From Mycobacterium colombiense (GTDB taxonomy: Bacteria > Actinomycetota > Actinomycetes > Mycobacteriales > Mycobacteriaceae), in assembly GCF_001672755.1 (NCBI RefSeq), contig NZ_LZKI01000115.1, positions 62,001 through 126,000 of the forward strand: a stretch of 64,000 nucleotides of DNA. The letters run 5' to 3'. The notes under the pieces were generated by a model. It ran no database searches. It worked only from the letters and a program-made list of their open reading frames with translations, and was not told the DNA's origin. A program made the position numbers and the translations under genes. This document shows positions 26,448 to 33,795 of the stretch, piece after piece. The first letter of the stretch is position 1; each line of letters opens with the position of its first letter.

Positions 26448-29109
26448 CGAAGGACGCCACAGCCAGTCGTCCGGTGACCAACGTGGGCCCGCGACTGAGC
26501 ATGGAGGCAATCAGAGTTCTGACAAGCGCCCGGAGCCCGACCGTCCGGACGCCGGTCGTCGGGATCCCGAACGCCGGGAGGCGCCGCCGACGATCAACCG
26601 CCGCCGTAAGGCCCCGCCCGACGATCGGCTGACGACGATCCTGCCGCCGGTCCAAGACGAGCGGACGCCCCGGCGCTCCGACCCCATCGAGGAAGTCAAA
26701 GCCGCGCTGGCCGGCCCCCCGTCGACAACCTCACGACGGGACGCGCTCGACGAGGTCAAAGCCGCACTCGACGGCCGGGGTCCGACGCCCGGCAGGCCCG
26801 AGCGGGCCGGCCTCGGCGGTGGTCCGCCGGCCGGGCCGCCCCCGCCGCCGCGACGACCGGGACGTCCGGGAGGACCCGCCGGTCCCGGCGGGCTGCCCGT
26901 CCCACCCTGGCGAGACTGGGCCTGGACCGAGCAGATCAACTGGCTGTGGGTCCGGCGCGGGGCGTACATCTGCGCGGCGGTGCTGGTGCTGTTGCCGATC
27001 GTCACGTTCGCGATGGCCTACTTCATCGTCGACATCCCCAAGCCGGGTGACCTTCGCACCAACCAGGTTTCGACGATCCTGGCCAGCGACGGCTCGGAGA
27101 TAGCCAAGATCATCCCGCCGGAGGGCAATAGGGTCGACGTCAACATCAACCAAGTTCCCGTGCATGTGCGCCAGGCGGTGATTGCCGCCGAAGACCGCAA
27201 CTTCTACTCCAACCCGGGGTTCGATTTCAGCGGTTTCGTGCGCGCGGTGAACAACAACCTCTTCGGCAGCGGTGATCTGCAGGGCGGGTCGACGATCACC
27301 CAGCAGTATGTGAAGAACGCGCTGGTCGGTTCGGCCCAGCACGGAGTCAGCGGCCTGATGCGCAAGGCCAAGGAACTCGTCATCGCCACCAAGATGTCGG
27401 GGGAGTGGTCGAAAGACGATGTGCTGCAGGCGTATCTGAACATCATCTACTTCGGGCGGGGCGCCTACGGGATTTCGGCCGCCGCCAAGGCCTACTTCAA
27501 CAAACCCGTCGAGCAGCTCACGGTTTCCGAGGGCGCACTGCTGGCGGCGCTGATCCGGCGGCCGTCGTCACTGGACCCGGCGATCGATCCGCAGGGCGCC
27601 CGTGCCCGCTGGGCGTGGGTGCTCGACGGCATGGTGGAAACCAAGGCGCTGTCTCCGAGTGATCGTTCGGCGCAGGAGTTCCCGCCGACCGTGCCGCCGG
27701 ATCAGGCGCGCGCGCAGAACCAGACGACCGGGCCCAACGGGCTGATCGAGCGTCAGGTGACCAAAGAGTTGATGGAGTTGTTCAACATCGACGAGCGGAC
27801 CCTGAACACCCAGGGCCTGCAGGTCACCACCACCATCGACCCGAAGGCCCAGCAGGCGGCGGAAAAAGCGGTGTCGAAGTACCTCGACGGCCAAGACCCC
27901 GACATGCGTTCGGCCGCAGTCTCGGTCGACCCGCACGACGGCGCGATACGCGCCTACTTCGGCGGCGCCGACGCCTTCGGTTTCGACTTCGCTCAGGCCG
28001 GCCTGCAGACCGGGTCGTCGTTCAAAGTGTTCGCATTGGTCGCCGCGCTCGAGCAGGGCATCGGCCTGGGTTATCAGGTCGACAGCTCCCCGTTGACGGT
28101 CGACGGCATCAAGATCACCAACGTCGAGGGCGAAAGCTGCGGGACCTGCAACCTCGCCCAGGCGCTCAAGATGTCGCTGAACACCTCGTACTACCGGCTG
28201 ATGCTCAAGCTCAAGGGCGGACCGCAGGCCGTCGCGGACGCGGCGCACCAAGCCGGCGTCGCGACCAGCTTCCCCGGCGTCGCCCACACCCTGTCCGAGG
28301 ACGGCAAGGGCGGACCACCGAACAACGGAATTGTGCTGGGCCAGTACCAAACCCGAGTGTTCGACATGGCCTCGGCCTATGCCACGCTGGCGGCTTCCGG
28401 CGTCTACCACCGCCCGCACTTCGTGCAAAAGGTCGTCAACTCCGACGGTCAGGTCCTGTTCGACGCCGCCAACTCCGACAACAAGGACGAGCAGCGCGTC
28501 CCCAAGGCCGTCGCGGACAACGTCACCGCGGCCATGGCACCGATCGCGGCCTACTCCCGCGGCCACGCCCTGTCCGGCGGTCGGCCGTCCGCGGCCAAGA
28601 CCGGCACCACCCAGCTCGGTGACACCAACTCCAACAAGGACGCCTGGATGGTCGGCTACACGCCGTCCCTGTCGACGGCAGTGTGGGTGGGCACGGCCAA
28701 AGGCGATAGCCCGCTGGTAACGGCTTCGGGCGGACCGGTCTACGGCTCGGGGCTGCCGTCGGACATCTGGAAGTCCACCATGGACGGCGCGCTGAAGGGC
28801 ACGTCCAACGAGTCGTTCCCGAAGCCGACCGAAATCGGCGGCTACGCGGGTGTCCCGGCGCCGCCGCCTCCGCCGCCGGCACCTTCGGTGACCGTCATTC
28901 AGCCCACCATCGAAGTGGCGCCAGGCATTACCATCCCGGTCGGCCCGCCGACGACGGTCACCAACGCGCCGCCAGCGCCCGGCGGCCCGCCGGGTGGCCC
29001 GGAGCCGGGCGGCACTCCTGGTGGCCCGTTTGGTGGCCCGCCGTTTGGTGGCCCGCCGGGTGGTGGCGTCCCGCCGGGTGGACCCCAAGCGCCGCCACCG
29101 CCACCGTGA
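26440..29109 (+). CDS. ponA1: Bifunctional penicillin-binding protein PonA1
   Basis: About 889 residues from TTG 26440 (LNNEGRHSQSSGDQ); no other start codon lies in frame before the conserved N-terminal tail. A disordered Pro/Arg/Gly-rich cytoplasmic tail of about 160 residues holds two EEVKAAL/DEVKAAL repeats. One membrane span follows (YICAAVLVLLPIVTFAMAYFIV). The glycosyltransferase domain has AAEDRNFYSNPGFD and GGSTITQQYVKN. The transpeptidase domain has TGSSFKVFAL (catalytic Ser-x-x-Lys), SLNTSYY and KTGTT. The C-terminus is Pro/Gly-rich. It polymerises and crosslinks peptidoglycan at the poles. Matches Rv0050. Confidence 0.95.
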   Translation: MNNEGRHSQSSGDQRGPATEHGGNQSSDKRPEPDRPDAGRRDPERREAPPTINRRRKAPPDDRLTTILPPVQDERTPRRSDPIEEVKAALAGPPSTTSRRDALDEVKAALDGRGPTPGRPERAGLGGGPPAGPPPPPRRPGRPGGPAGPGGLPVPPWRDWAWTEQINWLWVRRGAYICAAVLVLLPIVTFAMAYFIVDIPKPGDLRTNQVSTILASDGSEIAKIIPPEGNRVDVNINQVPVHVRQAVIAAEDRNFYSNPGFDFSGFVRAVNNNLFGSGDLQGGSTITQQYVKNALVGSAQHGVSGLMRKAKELVIATKMSGEWSKDDVLQAYLNIIYFGRGAYGISAAAKAYFNKPVEQLTVSEGALLAALIRRPSSLDPAIDPQGARARWAWVLDGMVETKALSPSDRSAQEFPPTVPPDQARAQNQTTGPNGLIERQVTKELMELFNIDERTLNTQGLQVTTTIDPKAQQAAEKAVSKYLDGQDPDMRSAAVSVDPHDGAIRAYFGGADAFGFDFAQAGLQTGSSFKVFALVAALEQGIGLGYQVDSSPLTVDGIKITNVEGESCGTCNLAQALKMSLNTSYYRLMLKLKGGPQAVADAAHQAGVATSFPGVAHTLSEDGKGGPPNNGIVLGQYQTRVFDMASAYATLAASGVYHRPHFVQKVVNSDGQVLFDAANSDNKDEQRVPKAVADNVTAAMAPIAAYSRGHALSGGRPSAAKTGTTQLGDTNSNKDAWMVGYTPSLSTAVWVGTAKGDSPLVTASGGPVYGSGLPSDIWKSTMDGALKGTSNESFPKPTEIGGYAGVPAPPPPPPAPSVTVIQPTIEVAPGITIPVGPPTTVTNAPPAPGGPPGGPEPGGTPGGPFGGPPFGGPPGGGVPPGGPQAPPPPP

Positions 29110-30770
29110 CCGACGCCGCGGAGCACGGCGCGACCACCTCGCCGCAGCGGCTCGCCGCGGATCTGCGCAGCGCCGACAACCGAGACTGCCCGAGCCGCAC
29201 CGACTTTCTGGGTGCCGCGCTCGCGGACGTCGTCGGAGGACCGGTCGGCCGGCACGCGCTCATCGGCCGCTCCCGGCTGATGACCCCGCTGCGGGTGATG
29301 TTCTTGATCGCCCTGGTATTCCTGGCGCTCGGCTGGTCGACGAAGGCGGCCTGCCTGCAGAGCAAGGGCACCGGCACCGCGGATCAGCGGGTGGCCAACT
29401 GGGACAACCAGCGCGCCTACTACGAGCTCTGCTACTCCGACACCGTGCCGCTCTACGGCGCAGAGTTGTTGAGCCAGGGCAAGTTTCCGTACAAGTCGAG
29501 CTGGGTCGAGACCGACTCGACCGGCGCCCAGCAGATTCGCTACGACGGCCAGCCCGCGGTGCGCTACATGGAGTATCCGGTGCTTACCGGGATCTATCAG
29601 TACGTGTCGATGGCCCTGGCCAAGACCTACACCGCGGTGAGCAAGCTCGCCCCGCTTCCGGTGGTCGCCGAGGTGGTGATGTTCTTCGATGTCGCGGCTT
29701 TCGGCCTGGCGTTGGCCTGGCTGGCCACCGTCTGGGCGAGCGCCGGCCTGGCCGGGCGGCGGATCTGGGATGCGGCCCTGGTGGCCGGCTCCCCGATACT
29801 GATCTTTCAAATATTCACCAACTTCGACGCGCTGGCAACGGCTTTCGCGATGGCCGGGCTGCTGGCCTGGGCGCGACGAAAACCGGTGCTGGCCGGGGTG
29901 CTGATCGGATTGGGTGCCGCGGCGAAGCTGTATCCGTTGCTGTTCTTGGGCCCGATGCTGCTGCTCGGACTCCGGACCGGACGTCTGCGTGCGTGGGCCC
30001 GCACCGCGGTGGCGGCGGGGGTGACCTGGCTGCTGGTGAACCTGCCCGTGCTGGTGTTCTTTCCGCGCGGCTGGTCGGAGTTCTTCCGGCTCAACACGCG
30101 TCGCGGCGACGACATGGACTCGGTGTACAACGTCATCAAGTCGTTCACCGGCTGGCGAGGGTTCGATCCCAAGCTCGGGTTCTGGCAGCCGCCGACGGTG
30201 CTCAACACCGTCGTCGCGGTGCTGTTCGTGGCGTGTTGTGCGGCAATCGCATTCATCGTGCTGACCGCCCCGCAACGGCCACGGGTGGCGCAGCTGCTGT
30301 TCTTGGTGGTCGCCGCTTTCCTGCTGACCAACAAGGTGTGGAGCCCGCAGTTCTCGCTGTGGCTGGTGCCGCTGGCGGTGCTCGCACTGCCGCATCGCCG
30401 GCTACTGCTGGCATGGATGACCGTCGACGCCCTGGTGTGGGTGCCGCGGATGTATTACCTGTACGGCAACCCCAACCGTTCGCTGCCCGCACAGTTCTTC
30501 ACCACGACCGTGCTGCTGCGGGATGTCGCGGTTATCGTGTTGTGCGCGTTGGTGATTCGCCAGATCTACCGGCCCGGTGAGGATTTGGTGCGCTGGGGCG
30601 GCCGGGTGGACGATCCGGCGGGCGGGCCGTTCGACCGCGCACCCGACGCGCCACCAGGGTGGGTGCCGGACTGGCTGCGACCGGTTGGTTCGCGCCGCTC
30701 GAGCGTCCCGGAATCCCACGACGCCGACGAGCAACCCGCGGTGGCCGGCGGAGTCGCGCCGACGCCATGA
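29106..30770 (+). CDS. Polytopic membrane glycosyltransferase-like protein (Rv0051)
   Basis: 554 residues from GTG 29106, overlapping the ponA1 stop by 4 bases. About ten hydrophobic segments are visible, including LRVMFLIALVFLALGWSTKA, VAEVVMFFDVAAFGLALAWL and ALVAGSPILIFQIFTNFDAL. The pattern with NFDALATAFAMAGLLAWARR resembles GT87/DUF2029 polyprenol-phosphate-mannose-dependent transferases. The acceptor is unknown. Coupling to ponA1 suggests an envelope role. The C-terminal 60 residues are polar and probably cytoplasmic. Confidence 0.82.
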   Translation: MTDAAEHGATTSPQRLAADLRSADNRDCPSRTDFLGAALADVVGGPVGRHALIGRSRLMTPLRVMFLIALVFLALGWSTKAACLQSKGTGTADQRVANWDNQRAYYELCYSDTVPLYGAELLSQGKFPYKSSWVETDSTGAQQIRYDGQPAVRYMEYPVLTGIYQYVSMALAKTYTAVSKLAPLPVVAEVVMFFDVAAFGLALAWLATVWASAGLAGRRIWDAALVAGSPILIFQIFTNFDALATAFAMAGLLAWARRKPVLAGVLIGLGAAAKLYPLLFLGPMLLLGLRTGRLRAWARTAVAAGVTWLLVNLPVLVFFPRGWSEFFRLNTRRGDDMDSVYNVIKSFTGWRGFDPKLGFWQPPTVLNTVVAVLFVACCAAIAFIVLTAPQRPRVAQLLFLVVAAFLLTNKVWSPQFSLWLVPLAVLALPHRRLLLAWMTVDALVWVPRMYYLYGNPNRSLPAQFFTTTVLLRDVAVIVLCALVIRQIYRPGEDLVRWGGRVDDPAGGPFDRAPDAPPGWVPDWLRPVGSRRSSVPESHDADEQPAVAGGVAPTP

Positions 30771-31408
30771 CGCAGGTCGCGATCCCGGTCTTCCCGCGAT
30801 TCACCGCACTCGACGCGGTGGGTCCTTACGAGGTGCTGCAACGCATTCCGTCGATCGACGTCGTGTTCGTCGGGCACCAGCGCGGTGAGGTGCGGACCGA
30901 GAACGGGATGCTCGGTGTCAGCTGCGACGCCACCTTCGACGAGGTGGACACACCCGATGTGGTGGTGTTCCCCGGCGGCATCGGCACCCGGCAGCTCATC
31001 CACGACGAGGCCATCCGGGCCTGGCTGCAAGCGGTACACCCCAACACGACGTTCACCACCTCGGTGTGCACGGGTGCTCTGCTCCTGGCCGCGGCCGGTC
31101 TGCTGGACGGGCTCACCGCCACCACCCATTGGCGGGCCGCCGACCTGCTCAACCACTTGGGGGCCCGCTACGTGCCGGGGCGAGTCGTCGAGCATTTGCC
31201 GCAGCGGATCATCACGGCCGCCGGGGTGTCCAGCGGCATCGACATGGCCCTACGCCTGGTGGAGCTGCTCGTCGATCGCGAGGCCGCGCAGGCGGCTCAG
31301 CTGCTCATCGAATACGACCCGCAGCCGCCGTTCGACTCGGGCGCGCTCGCCAAGGCCGATCCCGCGACGGTGGCGAGGGCCGAGGAATACTTGGCCGCCC
31401 GACAGTAG
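30767..31408 (+). CDS. DJ-1/PfpI family protein (Rv0052)
   Basis: 213 residues from ATG 30767, overlapping the previous stop by ATGA. The class I glutamine amidotransferase-like fold is clear: IPVFPRFTALDAVGPYEVL, VVVFPGGIGTRQLI and the nucleophile elbow TTSVCTGALLLAAAGLLDG with Cys101. Glu22 in GPYEVL fits the usual partner. No AraC DNA-binding domain is present. Members are hydratases, deglycase-like or stress proteins; the reaction is unknown here. Confidence 0.85.
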   Translation: MTQVAIPVFPRFTALDAVGPYEVLQRIPSIDVVFVGHQRGEVRTENGMLGVSCDATFDEVDTPDVVVFPGGIGTRQLIHDEAIRAWLQAVHPNTTFTTSVCTGALLLAAAGLLDGLTATTHWRAADLLNHLGARYVPGRVVEHLPQRIITAAGVSSGIDMALRLVELLVDREAAQAAQLLIEYDPQPPFDSGALAKADPATVARAEEYLAARQ

Positions 31409-31491
31409 TGCGGTTGCCCAATCGGCCGGATTTTTCTGGTCAGTCCGCTATCCGGTACCCTGATGCGGTTGCCGACGCAGGCGACCCTCCT

Positions 31492-31510
31492 GCCACGGAA
31501 CGTCCGTGGC
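31492..31510 (+). promoter_or_regulatory. Leader hairpin upstream of rpsF
   Basis: GCCACGGA and TCCGTGGC pair perfectly over 8 bases around ACG, 32 bases before the rpsF start. S6 operons in many bacteria have a leader structure bound by the S6-S18 complex for feedback; this hairpin, with its CCG bases, is a candidate. The match to that motif was not modelled. Confidence 0.35.
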
Positions 31511-31541
31511 CGCACAGACCAGAGGAGGTGGTGAGGTTTCC

Positions 31542-31832
31542 ATGCGTCCATACGAAATCATGGTCATTCTTGACCCCACGCTCGACGAGCGCACCGTTGC
31601 CCCGTCCTTGGAGACGTTCCTCAACGTCGTCCGCAAGGATGGTGGATCCGTCGACAAGGTCGACATCTGGGGCCGGCGCCGTCTGGCCTACGAGATCGCC
31701 AAGCACGCCGAAGGCATCTACGTCGTCGTCGACCTGAAGGCCGAACCGGCGACGGTGTCCGAGCTCGACCGCCAGCTGAGCCTTAACGAGTCGGTACTGC
31801 GCACCAAGGTGATGCGCACCGACAAGCACTAA
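31542..31832 (+). CDS. rpsF: 30S ribosomal protein S6
   Basis: 96 residues, the length of Rv0053. It starts [16 protein letters not shown] and carries [19 protein letters not shown] and the C-terminal [12 protein letters not shown]6 pairs with S18 on the 30S platform. AGGAGG at 31522-31527 is upstream of the ATG; an in-frame ATG 36 bases earlier would include the ribosome-binding site and is rejected. First gene of rpsF-ssb-rpsR-rplI. Confidence 0.96.
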   Translation: MRPYEIMVILDPTLDERTVAPSLETFLNVVRKDGGSVDKVDIWGRRRLAYEIAKHAEGIYVVVDLKAEPATVSELDRQLSLNESVLRTKVMRTDKH

Positions 31833-31958
31833 CAGCCTTGGCTGCGTCGCGTGCTTCTCGTCGGCGCACCTGCTTAGGCTGTGGAGAGCTCAGCGAAAGT
31901 ACGCTCATGACACCCACCACCCGAGCGGCGAGGAACAGGCTGGAACGAGGAGGAAACT

Positions 31959-32477
31959 GTGGCTGGTGACACCACTATCACCGTTGTCGGAAACCTGACC
32001 GCCGACCCCGAATTGCGGTTCACCCCGTCGGGTGCCGCCGTCGCGAACTTCACCGTGGCGTCGACCCCCCGGATCTATGACCGCCAGAGCGGGGAATGGA
32101 AAGACGGTGAGGCGCTGTTCCTGCGGTGCAACATCTGGCGGGAAGCCGCCGAGAATGTCGCGGAAAGCCTCACGCGTGGTGCCCGGGTAATAGTCACGGG
32201 CCGGCTCAAGCAGCGCTCTTTTGAGACTCGTGAAGGTGAGAAGCGCACCGTCTTCGAGGTCGAGGTCGACGAGATCGGCCCCTCGCTGCGGTATGCCACG
32301 GCCAAGGTCAACAAGGCCAGCCGCAGCGGCGGTGGTGGCGGCGGCTTCGGCGGTGGCGGTGGTGGCGGATCCCGCCAGCAGTCGGCACCGGCGAGCAGCG
32401 CGCCCGCCGACGACCCGTGGGGCAGTGCCCCCGCATCGGGCTCATTCGGCGGCGGGGACGACGAACCGCCCTTCTGA
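31959..32477 (+). CDS. ssb: Single-stranded DNA-binding protein
   Basis: 172 residues from GTG 31959 behind a strong GAGGAGG. The OB fold occupies residues 1-115 ([41 protein letters not shown]). A Gly-rich linker follows, then the acidic protein-interaction tail DDEPPF. It coats single-stranded DNA as a tetramer and recruits replication and repair partners. Lies between the two ribosomal platform genes as in Rv0054. Confidence 0.96.
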   Translation: MAGDTTITVVGNLTADPELRFTPSGAAVANFTVASTPRIYDRQSGEWKDGEALFLRCNIWREAAENVAESLTRGARVIVTGRLKQRSFETREGEKRTVFEVEVDEIGPSLRYATAKVNKASRSGGGGGGFGGGGGGGSRQQSAPASSAPADDPWGSAPASGSFGGGDDEPPF

Positions 32478-32520
32478 TTCGAAGAAACTTCAGTAATAGA
32501 GAACGGAAAGAAAAACAGAC

Positions 32521-32775
32521 ATGGCCAAGTCCAACAAGCGGCGGCCGGCTCCGGAAAAGCCGGTCAAGGCACGGAAATGTGTCTTCTGCGCCAAGAAGGA
32601 TCAAGCGATCGACTACAAGGACACCGCGCTGCTGCGTACGTACATCAGCGAGCGCGGCAAGATCCGTGCGCGTCGCGTCACCGGCAATTGCGTGCAGCAC
32701 CAGCGCGACATCGCCATCGCGGTGAAGAACGCTCGCGAAGTGGCGCTGCTGCCCTTTACCTCCTCGGCGCGATAG
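32521..32775 (+). CDS. rpsR: 30S ribosomal protein S18
   Basis: 84 residues. [20 protein letters not shown] and [20 protein letters not shown] are S18 signatures. The pattern CVFC plus a Cys in GNCVQHQR suits the zinc-type S18 (C+ form). Actinobacteria often encode a second, zinc-free S18 elsewhere. It binds S6 on the 30S platform. Confidence 0.95.
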   Translation: MAKSNKRRPAPEKPVKARKCVFCAKKDQAIDYKDTALLRTYISERGKIRARRVTGNCVQHQRDIAIAVKNAREVALLPFTSSAR

Positions 32776-32805
32776 TCGCCGCAGGCCTACCGAAAGTACG
32801 AAACG

Positions 32806-33264
32806 ATGAAGCTGATTCTGACGGCTGACGTCGACCACCTTGGAACCGTCGGCGACACTGTCGAGGTCAAGGACGGTTACGGCCGTAACTTCCTGCTCCC
32901 GCGCGGCTTGGCGATCGTGGCCTCACGCGGCGCGCAGAGGCAGGCCGACGATATCCGCCGCGCCCGCGAAACCAAGGCGGTCCGCGACCTCGGGCATGCC
33001 AACGAACTCAAGACGGCGATCGAGGCGCTCGGCCCGGTCTCGCTGCCGGTGAAGACCGCGGCCGATTCCGGAAAGCTGTTCGGCTCGGTGACGGCCGGCG
33101 ACGTCGTCGCGGCGATCAAGAAGGCGGGCGGCCCCAACCTGGACAAGCGGATCGTGCGGTTGCCGAAATCGCACATCAAGGCCGTCGGGACCCACCCGGT
33201 AGCGGTGCACCTGCACCCCGAGGTCGACGTCGAGGTCGCGCTCGAGGTCGTCGCGCAGAGCTAA
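32806..33264 (+). CDS. rplI: 50S ribosomal protein L9
   Basis: 152 residues. The N-terminal domain has [21 protein letters not shown] and [17 protein letters not shown], then a long connecting helix and a C-terminal domain ending [18 protein letters not shown]. It binds 23S rRNA at the L1 stalk base. Last gene of the cluster, followed by a hairpin. The Rv0057 gene of H37Rv is not present after it. Confidence 0.96.
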   Translation: MKLILTADVDHLGTVGDTVEVKDGYGRNFLLPRGLAIVASRGAQRQADDIRRARETKAVRDLGHANELKTAIEALGPVSLPVKTAADSGKLFGSVTAGDVVAAIKKAGGPNLDKRIVRLPKSHIKAVGTHPVAVHLHPEVDVEVALEVVAQS

Positions 33265-33286
33265 GCGCCCAACATTTGCTCGGAGT

Positions 33287-33315
33287 CCGGCGGTGGCCTG
33301 ATCGGCCGCCGCCGG
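33287..33315 (+). terminator. Hairpin downstream of rplI
   Basis: CCGGCGGTGGCC pairs with GGCCGCCGCCGG (12 bp, one G-T) around 5 bases, 22 bases after the rplI stop. No T-run. The following 33316-33727 holds no convincing gene; it is AT-richer than its surroundings near 33500-33660. Confidence 0.55.
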
Positions 33316-33727
33316 GCGTCGTTGTGCTGCGGACACGCGGCCACACTCCGCTGGCAGCGATCGCGGACGTGCTCCCTGGCGAACTATTTCTGGGGTGTAT
33401 TTCGCCGGGGTGCTTTACCGGCCCGTAACGCTGGGAAAACACGGCCGAAAGCCAACACGCCCGGCGCAGTAACCTGGCCCGACACGCCGTAGAGATTCTT
33501 GTCCACACGAATTCCATGCCGTTGTATGGCCCGTATCTGCACTGATGTCCTAGCCGTTTGCATTAATCCACAGGTTCTCCACACCCCGCTCAACACAGGT
33601 GTCGACGGATATGCACACACGATGCACAGCTTCATGAACAGCACCCCCTTTGCGTACTAGCCAGCAACGTTTAACGTCGTCCCGGCGCCGGGCGTGCGGG
33701 TGCTCTGGGGCGCAGGTTGTCAGCACC

Positions 33728-33755
33728 TTGACTTACGCTCGATGTCGACTATCGA
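33728..33755 (+). promoter_or_regulatory. Putative dnaB promoter
   Basis: TTGACT (33728-33733) and TATCGA (33750-33755) are 16 bases apart, 40 bases before the dnaB GTG. A strong GGGAGGAGGG ribosome-binding site (33781-33790) lies between. Confidence 0.4.
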
Positions 33756-33795
33756 ATGTATGTTCGGATGCGTGAGTCAGGGGAGGAGGGAATCC

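Noticed and set aside
27568-29088. Long minus-strand open frame under ponA1
   Set aside because: ponA1 has all its motifs in the plus strand. The minus frame gives only Arg/Gly/Val-rich text from GC bias.
28899-30395. Minus-strand frame of 498 codons with HQ-rich sequence
   Set aside because: Shadow of ponA1 and the Rv0051-like gene. Low-complexity composition and no start context.
33500-33660. AT-richer patch before dnaB as a possible origin of replication
   Set aside because: No cluster of DnaA-box-like sequences was seen and the mycobacterial origin lies by dnaA, far from dnaB.
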